DNA of 9,552 nucleotides from JANPCX01 sp046094425 (GCA_046094425.1 JBJTHI010000249.1:1-9552); one strand, 5' to 3'. Shown: positions 1 to 6,468, numbered from the stretch's first letter. Made by a program: numbers and translations. The notes: generated by a model from the letters alone, not told the origin.

Positions 1-30
1 CTGAGAAAACACGAGCTTGCCTTGATGCAT
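1..30 (-). CDS. IS4-family transposase, N-terminal 10 codons only (runs off window)
   Basis: Reading the minus strand from 30 to the window edge gives an ATG followed by nine open codons, MHQGKLVFSQ. This resembles the conserved N-terminus of IS4-type transposases that begin with a DUF4372 domain (the pattern M-H-x-G-K-x-x-F-x-Q). An in-frame ATG also exists at 63, but the family pattern starts at 30. The rest of the gene, including the DDE catalytic core, lies outside the window. The gene points the same way as the fasciclin gene, whose stop is about 160 bases upstream of this start. The match is ten residues recalled from family knowledge, so identity is probable but not proven. Confidence 0.6.
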   Translation of the reverse strand, partial: MHQGKLVFSQ

Positions 31-188
31 GGCATTCCTTCGCGCGCAGGCGCAAAAGGCCATGAGTCTGACGCTCGACGTTCAAATCGTCATCAGACCA
101 AAACACCAAATTCAGCAAGCAAATCATTAACTTACGACACCCTGATGTGAAAACGTTGGGACACTACTGGGGCTGACTAAAACTTAAC
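31..188. mobile_element. Probable end of the insertion sequence plus junction with host DNA
   Basis: This 158-base stretch lies between the transposase start and the fasciclin stop and holds no gene. It is less GC-rich than the surrounding genes. If the transposase call is right, the IS terminal inverted repeat must lie here. The strand-minus sequence CCCCAGTAGTGTCCCAAC (about 157-174) is a reasonable candidate because it is close to the host gene end, but the partner repeat is outside the window. No hairpin followed by a T-run is visible after the fasciclin stop, so the original terminator may have been separated by the insertion. Confidence 0.4.
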
Positions 189-641
189 TCACTTGGGCGT
201 GATGACGGTGTCGATCACATGGATCACGCCATTGTCAGCGGCCACATCAGTGGCGGTGACTTTGGCGTTGTCCACCATCACACCACCCGTGGTGTTCACT
301 GTCAGTTCCGAGCCTTGAACCGTTTTCACCTTACCGGCTTTCACGTCCTTGGCCATGACCTTGCCCGGCACCACGTGGTAGGTCAGGATGGCGGTGAGTT
401 TGGCTTTGTCTTTGAGCAAGGCGTCGAGGTCAGCCTTCGGGATTTTGGCAAACGCGGCATCCGTCGGCGCGAACACGGTGAACGGGCCAGGGCCCTTGAG
501 GGTCTTCACCAAGTCAGCAGCCTGAAGTGCCGCTGCCAAGGTTTTGAAATTGCCGTTGGCCACGGCGGTATCCACGATGTCTTTGGCTTGAACCGACAGT
601 GCGGCGAAGGACAAAGCGGTGAGTGCGAGCAGCTTTTTCAT
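189..641 (-). CDS. Secreted fasciclin (FAS1) domain protein
   Basis: The 150-residue product has a signal peptide (positive MKK start, hydrophobic core to about residue 18, likely cleavage after VQA-19) followed by one FAS1 domain over the rest. Family landmarks are clear: GPFTVFAPTDAAF (52-64, the H1 motif), TYHVVPGKV (87-95) and NGVIHVIDTVITP (137-149, the H2 motif). The protein should be periplasmic or extracellular. FAS1 domains mediate adhesion or protein-protein contact, but the partner of small bacterial single-domain versions is usually unknown. The start is supported by AGAGGT at 647-652, five bases before ATG. It diverges from a TetR-type regulator and probably falls under its control, because an inverted repeat covers its best promoter. 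An IS end lies close to its stop codon. Confidence 0.93.
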   Translation of the reverse strand: MKKLLALTALSFAALSVQAKDIVDTAVANGNFKTLAAALQAADLVKTLKGPGPFTVFAPTDAAFAKIPKADLDALLKDKAKLTAILTYHVVPGKVMAKDVKAGKVKTVQGSELTVNTTGGVMVDNAKVTATDVAADNGVIHVIDTVITPK

Positions 642-725
642 GAAGTACCTCTTTCAGTGGTGGTTGAGTGATCCAACACAAACGGACACCGGCTTGAGAA
701 AACCCTGGCCCGCTGCGTGGGGCGA

Positions 726-754
726 AATATAAACCTATAAGTTCACCATTTGAA
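726..754 (-). promoter_or_regulatory. Predicted sigma-70 promoter of the fasciclin gene
   Basis: On the minus strand TTCAAA (749-754) and TATATT (726-731) are separated by exactly 17 bases. The -35 matches the TTGACA consensus at four of six positions and the -10 resembles TATAAT. Transcription would start near 719, leaving a leader of about 78 bases. The -35 box and spacer lie inside the 35-bp inverted repeat. Confidence 0.5.
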
Positions 755-765
755 CTTTATGGTTT
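731..765. promoter_or_regulatory. 35-bp inverted repeat, probable TetR-type operator
   Basis: The left arm AAACCTATAAGTTCA (731-745) and right arm TGAACTTTATGGTTT (751-765) pair at 12 of 15 positions around the 5-base spacer CCATT. The only unpaired part is a TAT facing TAT in the middle of each arm. The inner core, AAGTTCA and TGAACTT, is a perfect 7-bp repeat. Size and symmetry suit a TetR-family dimer or dimer pair. It sits in the gap between a TetR gene and its divergent neighbour and overlaps the predicted fasciclin promoter. Function is inferred from position and symmetry. Confidence 0.65.
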
Positions 766-802
766 TATATATGACTGTTTGGTAACAAGTTGACCGCCCG
801 GT

Positions 803-829
803 TTGAAAACAGACTTTGCCGCTTAAAAT
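803..829 (+). promoter_or_regulatory. Predicted promoter giving a leaderless tetR-type mRNA
   Basis: TTGAAA (803-808) and TAAAAT (824-829) form a plausible -35/-10 pair with a 15-base spacer, or 16 if TTTGAA at 802 is used. Only six bases separate the -10 box from the ATG at 836. The expected start of transcription therefore falls on or next to the A of the start codon. Confidence 0.45.
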
Positions 830-835
830 TGCCCC

Positions 836-1459
836 ATGGTCAAAGTTTCGTTTCGGCAACAAGTGCTCAAAGCACGTGAAGACGCCATCGTGGCGGCGGT
901 AAATCGCCTGCTCGCTGACAAAGGTTTTGACGCGATGACGGTGGACGAAGTCGCTGCAGAAGTAGGCATTGCCAAAGCCAGTCTCTACAAGCACTTCACC
1001 TCGAAAGAGGAATTGGCAGCGGCGGCCATGGTCGCCATGTTGGAGCGAGCCCTAGCTCAACTGGATGCCCTGCAAACCAATGCGCAGGCGCCCGCTATAC
1101 AGCAGTTGCAAGCGGTGGCGCGTTGGACCATGCAGGTGCAGTTGGCGGGCGATATGCCCTCACTCCCAGCTCAAAACTCAGCGCTGCGCACCGCGCTGAT
1201 GGGCCACAAGCTGTACCTGGATCGGTTGATGGAACTCAGCGAGCGGCTGGGTGCGTGGATCACGGCGGCCCAACAAGCCGGTGACCTCAACCCTCAATTG
1301 CCGCCCGAGTTGGTGCTGTACACCCTGTACGCTCGCGCCTGCGACCCGGTGCTGGGCATGCTCAAAGCGGGTGGTCAGTACAGCGACGAGCGCATCATTG
1401 AACTGCTGCTGACCACCTGTTTCCGCGGGCTGGCACCCGCTGCGGTTTCAGCGGATTAA
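836..1459 (+). CDS. TetR/AcrR-family transcriptional regulator
   Basis: The 207-residue product has the normal length and layout of the family. An N-terminal three-helix DNA-binding domain contains the helix-turn-helix MTVDEVAAEVGIAKASLYKH (34-53), followed by FTSKEEL; the rest is a variable helical ligand and dimer domain with no recognisable ligand signature. An in-frame TAA at 824-826 rules out a longer protein, and other starts would truncate the DNA-binding domain. No Shine-Dalgarno sequence precedes the ATG, which fits a leaderless transcript. The 35-bp inverted repeat about 70 bases upstream is the obvious candidate operator and overlaps the divergent fasciclin promoter, so repression of that gene is the simplest model. 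Its 3' end overlaps the convergent universal stress gene by 12 bases. Confidence 0.92.
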   Translation: MVKVSFRQQVLKAREDAIVAAVNRLLADKGFDAMTVDEVAAEVGIAKASLYKHFTSKEELAAAAMVAMLERALAQLDALQTNAQAPAIQQLQAVARWTMQVQLAGDMPSLPAQNSALRTALMGHKLYLDRLMELSERLGAWITAAQQAGDLNPQLPPELVLYTLYARACDPVLGMLKAGGQYSDERIIELLLTTCFRGLAPAAVSAD

Positions 1460-1870
1460 CAGCACCGGCGTTTTACAGTGCGCCAGCACTTTGTTGGCCA
1501 CCGAACCCAGCACCAGATTGGCCAAATTGCTGTGGCCTTTGCTGCCCATCATGAGCAGATCAAACTTGCCTTTGTTCGCCGTTTGGGTGATGACCTCGTG
1601 GGCCGCTCCCACTTTGCTCTCGCAAGTGGCCGTGATGCCTTGTTTTTTCAAAAAAGTGCGCAAGGGCTTGAGCACCTTTTCTCCTTCGTCCGCGTAATAA
1701 GACTTGAGGGTCTCTTTGTCCAGAACCGCCGCAGCGCGCGGTGGTACAGGAGCGACCACGGTAAGCACGGTGTATTGGTGCGCGTTGCCCAACCATTCAT
1801 CATGGGCGGTGAGGTAGGCCAATACATGTTTGGTGTAGCTGCTGCCGTCTGCGGCGATGAGGATGTTCAT
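1448..1870 (-). CDS. Universal stress protein (UspA family, ATP-binding type)
   Basis: The 140-residue product is one complete Usp domain. MNILIAADGS (1-10) is the typical first strand and acidic loop. GSKGHSNLANLVLGS (109-123) fits the ATP-binding signature G-2x-G-9x-G-S, so this is probably a nucleotide-binding member, and TPVLLIR closes the fold. A longer frame extends upstream to 2125, but that part is antisense-type sequence over the neighbouring phosphoesterase. The start at 1870 has AGGAGA seven bases before ATG placed ideally for translation. It is the last gene of a six-gene same-strand run, 73 bases after the phosphoesterase, and may have its own promoter. Such proteins are induced by starvation, redox or respiratory stress; the specific role here is unknown. 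Confidence 0.94.
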   Translation of the reverse strand: MNILIAADGSSYTKHVLAYLTAHDEWLGNAHQYTVLTVVAPVPPRAAAVLDKETLKSYYADEGEKVLKPLRTFLKKQGITATCESKVGAAHEVITQTANKGKFDLLMMGSKGHSNLANLVLGSVANKVLAHCKTPVLLIR

Positions 1871-1933
1871 GGAGTCTCCTGGTTGAAGTGAATGCCAACA
1901 GTTGCAAGTGTGCCTGTATCTAAGCAGTCTGCT

Positions 1934-1947
1934 CTGCTCTAGATCAA
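1934..1947 (-). promoter_or_regulatory. Weak FNR/ANR-like site upstream of the usp gene
   Basis: On the minus strand TTGATCTAGAGCAG matches the FNR-type consensus TTGAT-N4-ATCAA at eight of ten positions: the left half is perfect and the right half is 3/5. Its centre lies about 70 bases before the usp start, and it overlaps the stop codon of the phosphoesterase gene. Usp genes are often under oxygen-responsive control in proteobacteria, which makes the position meaningful, but the degenerate half and lack of a convincing -10 box keep this tentative. Confidence 0.25.
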
Positions 1948-2717
1948 AAAACCTCCACCAACCGCAAGCCGTTGTAGTCAAAGGCTTCGCCTTTGGATCC
2001 ATGACCACGGGCGTTGCAGACCACCCGCGTTTGATGTCCATTGTGGTCAACGGCGTAGTCCTGGCGGCAGTGCAAATGGCCGTGCAGCCACAGGTCGGCC
2101 AAGGGCAGCAAATCATCATCCGCATTGCAAAAACTCGCGCTGGTGGGTTGCAGCCCGTAGCGGGGATCTGCGCTTTGAAGGCTCGGGGCGTAGTGGGTCA
2201 CGACCACCGTCCGATCCCATCCAGTTGAAACTTGATTCAATCCCGCGCTCAACCAGTTTTTGCAGCGCAGCGCTTCCTCGCGCACCGCCGCCGGGTTGAA
2301 CACTTGCCCGTTCTGGGTGGCTTGCATCACCTTGACGAAATAACTCGCGGCACGTTGTGCTTTGGCGCGGTGGGCCGGGCCGAAGGCATCAAAGTCGCAC
2401 CAGCGTGTGGTGCACAAAAAACGCACCCGCAGCCCAGCGCGGCTTGTGAACAAGCAACTTTGCTTCTCCAGCAAAGTGATGCCCAAGGATTCGCAATGCT
2501 TACGCAGCAGCGGCCAGGCATCGCTCAACTCACGGCGGTCAAACTCGTGGTTGCCCGCCACAAAAATCACGGGCACCGGCCAGTGCGCAAACTGCGACAA
2601 ACCGGCCCAGGTGCTGTCAATGTCGCCCGCCAAAACCAACAGCTCCGCACCGGGTGCGGGACGGGCTTGGAAGTCTTCCGTTTCCAAATGCAGGTCAGAC
2701 AGCAGTTGCAGGCGCAT
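1944..2717 (-). CDS. Calcineurin-like metallophosphoesterase
   Basis: The 257-residue product carries the five metal-binding blocks of this superfamily in order: DLH near residue 8, GDID near 31, GNHE near 55, THYAPS near 174 and HGHLH near 212. These residues bind two divalent metals and support hydrolysis of a phosphomonoester or phosphodiester. The protein has no signal peptide, so it is probably cytoplasmic. The substrate cannot be told from sequence. A TTG two codons upstream (2723) could also serve as start; ATG at 2717 is preferred, although neither has a good Shine-Dalgarno sequence. It begins only 18 bases after the kinase-like gene stops, so translation may be coupled to it. Confidence 0.9.
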   Translation of the reverse strand: MRLQLLSDLHLETEDFQARPAPGAELLVLAGDIDSTWAGLSQFAHWPVPVIFVAGNHEFDRRELSDAWPLLRKHCESLGITLLEKQSCLFTSRAGLRVRFLCTTRWCDFDAFGPAHRAKAQRAASYFVKVMQATQNGQVFNPAAVREEALRCKNWLSAGLNQVSTGWDRTVVVTHYAPSLQSADPRYGLQPTSASFCNADDDLLPLADLWLHGHLHCRQDYAVDHNGHQTRVVCNARGHGSKGEAFDYNGLRLVEVF

Positions 2718-2735
2718 GGGCAAAGAGTGGCAGTG

Positions 2736-3263
2736 TCAGGGCCTGCCAATGGCGGGTTGAGGAAAACCTGCTCTCACGAGTTCAACCGCCTGAGCTTCGT
2801 CTTGAATGCAGTGTCTCAGCCTCGTGAACGACTCAAACAACTGACGATGTCCCGACTCGGAACAATCACCGTCACGTGTCGTGTAGGCACAGGCCCACAG
2901 CAACAACTTTTGCAACCCCTGCTCAGACTGATGTCGATTCATGTGGGCTTTGCTTTCCGAACCCCGCGCCCGTAATCGGGTCTCGCATGTTTTCCAAGGG
3001 ATATCCAGCCAGACCAAAGCATCGGCAACGTCCAGGTAGCGAGCCGCCAGTTGCCCGAACACGCCTTCAACGACCCAGCGGGGACGGGCTTTACTCTCAG
3101 CGATGCGAGCGGCAACCTCTTGCGGTGGTCGCTGAATGTCATACCCGCCGTTCACCCAAAAAACATCGTCCAGGTGAACGATGGCTGCCTGCAAAGGCGG
3201 TGCTAGACGCTGCGCCAGCCAGGTCTTACCACTGCCGCTGTTGCCGATGATGACGATACGCAT
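2736..3263 (-). CDS. P-loop NTPase, adenylate kinase/FlaR-like small kinase
   Basis: The 175-residue product starts MRIVIIGNSGSGKT with a Walker A loop at 7-14. HLDDVFW (30-36), RWVVEGVFG (62-70) and ADALVWLDIPWKTCETRLRAR (80-100) follow the pattern of small P-loop proteins annotated as adenylate kinase-like or DNA-topology modulation protein FlaR. These are probably nucleotide or small-molecule kinases, and the true substrate is generally undetermined. The frame could start at TTG 3284, which overlaps the upstream stop as TTGA, but ATG 3263 is better: GGTGA lies seven bases before it and the Walker strand begins right away. It sits 17 bases after the UPF0149 gene and 18 before the phosphoesterase, so the three are likely co-transcribed. 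Confidence 0.85.
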   Translation of the reverse strand: MRIVIIGNSGSGKTWLAQRLAPPLQAAIVHLDDVFWVNGGYDIQRPPQEVAARIAESKARPRWVVEGVFGQLAARYLDVADALVWLDIPWKTCETRLRARGSESKAHMNRHQSEQGLQKLLLWACAYTTRDGDCSESGHRQLFESFTRLRHCIQDEAQAVELVRAGFPQPAIGRP

Positions 3264-3280
3264 GGGCGCTGTCACCCGAT

Positions 3281-4063
3281 TCAAGAACTTCCATGACAGG
3301 CTTTGAATTTTTTCCCGCTCCCGCAGGCGCAGGGGTCGTTGCGCCCCTGTTTGGGAGCGTCATGCTTGATCGTGTCCACGTGGTAGCGCGAGGCCCGGGT
3401 CAAGTCCCACAGATCGGCCACCGTCACCACCAACTCCTCGATGGCGTTGTCCAGGGTGGTCAGTGGATGCTCTTGGTTCAGCGTGGCCACCAAAGCGCGT
3501 TCTTCGTCGGTTTGTGCGGGCAGGTGACGGTAGAGGCGTGCCAGGGCCACATGCACTGCGTCATTGGGCATGTCTGACAAGGCCGTGAACTGCTCAGTAG
3601 CCAACAACAAACCAGTGACCCACGGCATCAAGGCTTGTGACACAGGTGGCAAGGTTTTGAAGGCTTGGGCGGCTTCGTTGTCTTCAGCTTCACCCGCGTC
3701 TTCTGAGTCCGCATCGTCGTCCGGCTCCAAGATCAACGGATTGAACCAACCGTCCTCGGCCATGCAGCGGTTCAGTGCCGCATGGCGTTGCAGAATGAGG
3801 TTGTGTGTGGGAGCCGACCAGGACGGATCCACCGAATCGGGCAGAGGTTGACCGCTCGCATCAAAGACGAAAGGCAACCACTCTTCTGTCTTCAAAAGCA
3901 CTGGCTGCACTAGCACGCCACATAAATAGCCGTCCAGCATCACGGCGTCCAGCGCCTCCATGGGCTTGGGGGTGGCGGCCAGCAACTCGTCGAGTTCGGC
4001 GAACTCGGCGTCGGTCAGATCGCGCTTGGGGCTACCACTACTGGGAATGGAGGACACAGACAT
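3281..4063 (-). CDS. UPF0149 (YecA-like) protein with C-terminal SEC-C zinc motif
   Basis: The 260-residue product has an N-terminal helical UPF0149 domain, recognisable from the ALDAVMLDGYLCGVLV segment (37-52), an acidic linker (about 114-130), and a C-terminal NDPCACGSGKKFKACHG (242-258). The last is the SEC-C motif, which binds zinc through C245, C247, C256 and H257 and occurs at the end of SecA and in many orphan proteins. SEC-C tails contact SecB or the ribosome in some cases, so a link to protein export or translation is possible but unproven. The Shine-Dalgarno sequence is weak. It follows the small membrane protein by 32 bases and precedes the kinase-like gene in what looks like one operon. 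Confidence 0.9.
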   Translation of the reverse strand: MSVSSIPSSGSPKRDLTDAEFAELDELLAATPKPMEALDAVMLDGYLCGVLVQPVLLKTEEWLPFVFDASGQPLPDSVDPSWSAPTHNLILQRHAALNRCMAEDGWFNPLILEPDDDADSEDAGEAEDNEAAQAFKTLPPVSQALMPWVTGLLLATEQFTALSDMPNDAVHVALARLYRHLPAQTDEERALVATLNQEHPLTTLDNAIEELVVTVADLWDLTRASRYHVDTIKHDAPKQGRNDPCACGSGKKFKACHGSS

Positions 4064-4095
4064 GAAAAGTGCTTTCTACTTTTTGACTACCGGCG

Positions 4096-4365
4096 TCAGG
4101 AACCCGCGCCATCCGCCGGTTTGCCTTTGAGTTTTTGAACGATGAAGAGCAAGACCACGGCGGCGGCGACAGAAGCGATCCAGCCGGCGGGTTGACCTGG
4201 CGCATACCAGCCCAGGGCTTCGCCCACAAAGCGAGCGAGGAAGGAGCCCGCCACGCCGAGCAAGCTCGTGAGAATGAGCCCCATCTTTTGTTCACCGGGC
4301 AATAAAAACCGGGCGAGGGCACCGACCACCAGTCCGATCAACAAGGTCACGATCCAAGTCATCAT
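4096..4365 (-). CDS. GlsB/YeaQ/YmgE-family small membrane stress protein
   Basis: The 89-residue product is typical of this short family (also labelled transglycosylase-associated protein). It has three hydrophobic segments, about residues 4-22, 29-48 and 61-77, with glycine-rich helices (GLVVGALARFLLPG, GVAGSFLARF) and a lysine-rich cytoplasmic-type tail. It is an inner-membrane protein whose biochemical role is unknown; homologues respond to general stress. The start is fixed by AGGAGA seven bases before the first of two consecutive ATGs; the frame continues upstream to 4497, but that stretch overlaps the end of the MocR-type gene and has no family similarity. It lies 53 bases after that gene and 32 before the UPF0149 gene. 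Confidence 0.92.
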   Translation of the reverse strand: MMTWIVTLLIGLVVGALARFLLPGEQKMGLILTSLLGVAGSFLARFVGEALGWYAPGQPAGWIASVAAAVVLLFIVQKLKGKPADGAGS

Positions 4366-4418
4366 GGCAACGTCTCCTATGGGTTGTGAGAGGCCGCTAC
4401 TGTGCCATACGCCCTGTG

Positions 4419-5858
4419 TCAGCCCCAAACTCGGCCCAAGCGCCGAGCCGCAGCGACCAGATCTCCTTCGCAGTAGCCGGCATAACCCAACAGCCAACCG
4501 CGTCGTGTTTGGTGGATGCAGTAGCGAGACAGCGGAGCCAGGTAAACACCAACCGTCGCGGCCGCTTCACACAACCGGGTGTCGCGCAACGAGGAACGAG
4601 CTTCAAAGGTGGCGTGCATGCCCTGCCAACTGAAGGGAACTTGCATGGCACCTGCTGTGGCTTTGGACAGGGCATGGATCATGGCCTCTTGACGTTCGCG
4701 GTACAGGGCACGCATACGGCGCAAGTGGCGCAACAAATGGCCTTCCTGGATGAAGCGCGCCAACACGTCTTGGACAGCACCGGGAGAATGCCGATCGACC
4801 AAGGATTTGGCGCTGACGAAGGCATCCACCAAGTGCGCAGGCACAACGATAAAGCCCAGCCGCATGCCCGGGTGCAGCGTCTTGGAGAAGGTGCCTACGT
4901 AAAGCACACGCGCGCCATGGGCCATGCTGCACAGAGCCGGGATGCGCTGATCCCCATATTGGAATTCACTGTCATAGTCGTCTTCCACCACCCAGGCCTG
5001 CCGCCGTTGCGCCCAAGCCAGCAATTCGACGCGGCGCTGCAGGCTCATACGCACACCCAAAGGAAACTGATGCGTTGGCGTCACCACTGCCATGCGTGAC
5101 TCAGGCCACTGCACAGAGCCTTCCGCAATGCACATGCCTTGCGCATCGATTGCCACGGGGCGTGCCGTCACGCCCTGACTGATCAGATTGGCCCGGATGC
5201 CTGGATAGCCCGGGTCTTCCACTAGCACTTCATCGCCAGGGTCCAGCAACAAACGGGTCAGAAGATCGATGGCTTGCTGTGAACCCGAAGTGATGAGCAC
5301 TTGTTCTGCGTCGCATTGAATGCCACGCGACACCAGGAGCCACTGCGCAATGGCCTGGCGCAGTGGCGGATGGCCTGCAGGATCCTGGTAATGGGCCAAA
5401 CGAGCGCGTTGATCCAAGGGTGTTTGGCGTTCCAGCTTTTGCCACGTCAAAAATGGAAACTCGTCGATAGCGGGCTGGCCGATGCGAAAGGCGCTGGGCA
5501 GTCCAGTAGGCGGCTTCCAACTCAGGGCGGTTTCGGCGATCAAACGTCCGCGCTGTGACAGCCCCAGGGGGGTTGCATCCGTGCGCCAGCCATGGAGGGC
5601 TGATTTTCCATGAGTGGCGGCCTCGCGTTGGGTCACATAGCTGCCATCGCCAACCCTGGCGGTCAAATAGCCCTCCGCTTGCAGCCTTTCCATGGCCCAC
5701 AGGACCGTGTTGCGAGACACGCCCAGAATGCGAGCCTGCTCCCTAGAGGCAGGCAACTGGCTGCCACTTGGGAAGGTGCCGCGTTCGATGCTTTGCCGCA
5801 GCCGCAAATACACCTGCTGGCGCAACGACTCAGGCTTGGGAATGGTTCCGTGGCGCAT
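4419..5858 (-). CDS. MocR-type (GntR wHTH plus aminotransferase-fold) transcriptional regulator
   Basis: The 479-residue product has the two-domain MocR/PdxR plan. Residues about 10-75 form a GntR winged helix (LRQSIERGTFPSGSQLPASRE, then GVSRNTVLWAMERLQAEGYL). Residues about 110-479 form a fold-type I aminotransferase domain with SGSQQAIDLL (191-200), VEDDYDSEF (291-299) and FSKTLHPGMRLGF (324-336), in which K326 should bind pyridoxal phosphate. Such proteins sense PLP or an amino compound and control a neighbouring gene. An earlier TTG at 5909 adds 17 unrelated residues; ATG 5858 has GAGGTG ten bases before it and starts the usual N-terminus. Its promoter lies in the gap shared with the divergent GNAT-OsmC-PaiB genes, its likely targets. 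PdxR itself is not claimed, since no pyridoxine gene is adjacent. Confidence 0.93.
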   Translation of the reverse strand: MRHGTIPKPESLRQQVYLRLRQSIERGTFPSGSQLPASREQARILGVSRNTVLWAMERLQAEGYLTARVGDGSYVTQREAATHGKSALHGWRTDATPLGLSQRGRLIAETALSWKPPTGLPSAFRIGQPAIDEFPFLTWQKLERQTPLDQRARLAHYQDPAGHPPLRQAIAQWLLVSRGIQCDAEQVLITSGSQQAIDLLTRLLLDPGDEVLVEDPGYPGIRANLISQGVTARPVAIDAQGMCIAEGSVQWPESRMAVVTPTHQFPLGVRMSLQRRVELLAWAQRRQAWVVEDDYDSEFQYGDQRIPALCSMAHGARVLYVGTFSKTLHPGMRLGFIVVPAHLVDAFVSAKSLVDRHSPGAVQDVLARFIQEGHLLRHLRRMRALYRERQEAMIHALSKATAGAMQVPFSWQGMHATFEARSSLRDTRLCEAAATVGVYLAPLSRYCIHQTRRGWLLGYAGYCEGDLVAAARRLGRVWG

Positions 5859-5872
5859 AAAAAAATGGCACC

Positions 5873-5889
5873 TCAAAGTTTTACTTTGA
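5873..5889. promoter_or_regulatory. Palindrome at the predicted mocR transcription start
   Basis: TCAAAGT and ACTTTGA form a perfect 7-bp inverted repeat around TTT. It covers the expected start of transcription of the MocR-type gene (near 5888), so a protein bound here could block that promoter. AAAGT half-sites recall those described for PdxR-type regulators, but those are direct rather than inverted repeats, so the resemblance is only suggestive. Confidence 0.4.
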
Positions 5890-5894
5890 TAGCT

Positions 5895-5923
5895 ACGATA
5901 GGGTACCAATGCAAGACGGTCAA
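5895..5923 (-). promoter_or_regulatory. Predicted sigma-70 promoter of the MocR-type gene
   Basis: On the minus strand TTGACC (5918-5923) and TATCGT (5895-5900) are separated by exactly 17 bases, a strong match in a GC-rich genome. The spacer contains a GGTACC palindrome at 5902-5907, a possible second operator site. No equally good promoter was found for the divergent GNAT gene in the same gap. Confidence 0.6.
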
Positions 5924-5943
5924 ACCACCTTCAAATCATTCCT

Positions 5944-6468
5944 ATGCAGCAACACCCACCCAGCATCCAGGTGACCGTCGCCAATTTGCGGCGTTCCGAC
6001 GACCTGTGCGCCGCAGCCCCGTTGTTCGATGCCTACCGTCAGTTCTACGGACAACCCAGCGATCTGGTTGCATCGACCCAGTTCCTGCGCGAGCGTGGAG
6101 CGCTCGGCCAGTCTGTGTTGCTGTTAGCGCGTACCTCGTCCGCACAGGTTGTGGGCTTCAGTCAGATCTACCCAAGTTTTTCGTCATCTTCGCTGGCATC
6201 CATTTGGGTGCTGAACGACTTGTTTGTCAGCGAGGCTGCCCGTCGTTGCGGTGTGGCCCGGGCCTTGTTGGCGGCTGCTGAGTCGGCTGCCCGTCGGGCT
6301 GGGGCCATCCGCCTGACGCTCAAAACGCAGCGGAAAAATCGAGCAGCGCAAGCACTCTACGAAGGCATGCAGTGGCTGCGTGACGAAGAGTTTCTCACCT
6401 ACCACTTGCGCCTTGACAACAACAATCACCTTCCAACAGGAGCGACGAATGTCAACCCACACCGCTGA
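5944..6468 (+). CDS. GNAT-family N-acetyltransferase
   Basis: The 174-residue product fits the GNAT fold. IWVLNDLFVSEAARRCGVARALLAAAE (87-113) contains strand beta-4 and the acetyl-CoA pyrophosphate-binding loop R-R-C-G-V-A (100-105), and NRAAQALYEGMQW (132-144) is the typical motif B ending. It transfers acetyl from acetyl-CoA to an amine. The acceptor is not predictable, though PaiA in Bacillus subtilis, which also stands beside a PaiB, acetylates polyamines. No Shine-Dalgarno sequence is visible before the ATG. It is the first gene of a three-gene run, overlaps the OsmC-like gene by 20 bases and diverges from the MocR-type regulator, so it is the likeliest target of that regulator. Confidence 0.9.
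   Translation: MQQHPPSIQVTVANLRRSDDLCAAAPLFDAYRQFYGQPSDLVASTQFLRERGALGQSVLLLARTSSAQVVGFSQIYPSFSSSSLASIWVLNDLFVSEAARRCGVARALLAAAESAARRAGAIRLTLKTQRKNRAAQALYEGMQWLRDEEFLTYHLRLDNNNHLPTGATNVNPHR

Noticed and set aside
1871..2125. Upstream extension of the universal stress protein frame to a 225-residue protein
   Set aside because: The added part runs through the end of the phosphoesterase gene in another frame, has no Usp similarity, and the internal ATG at 1870 has a well-placed AGGAGA.
2232..2975. Plus-strand open frame of 247 codons opposite the phosphoesterase and kinase-like genes
   Set aside because: It spans two well-supported minus-strand genes and has no family motif; judged a shadow.
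3264..3284. TTG start for the kinase-like gene overlapping the upstream stop as TTGA
   Set aside because: The overlap is attractive for coupling, but ATG at 3263 has GGTGA at proper spacing and begins the Walker strand directly.
4065..4084. AAAAGT/ACTTTT short inverted repeat before the UPF0149 gene, as a terminator
   Set aside because: The stem is six AT-rich pairs with no T-run after it on the transcribed strand, too weak to call.
4386..5099. Plus-strand open frame of 237 codons opposite the MocR-type gene
   Set aside because: The minus-strand frame has a full winged helix and PLP domain; this frame has no recognisable signature.
5944..6468. Assigning the GNAT gene as paiA
   Set aside because: Proximity to a PaiB-like gene is suggestive, but GNAT sequences diverge too much to infer polyamine specificity, so no symbol is given.
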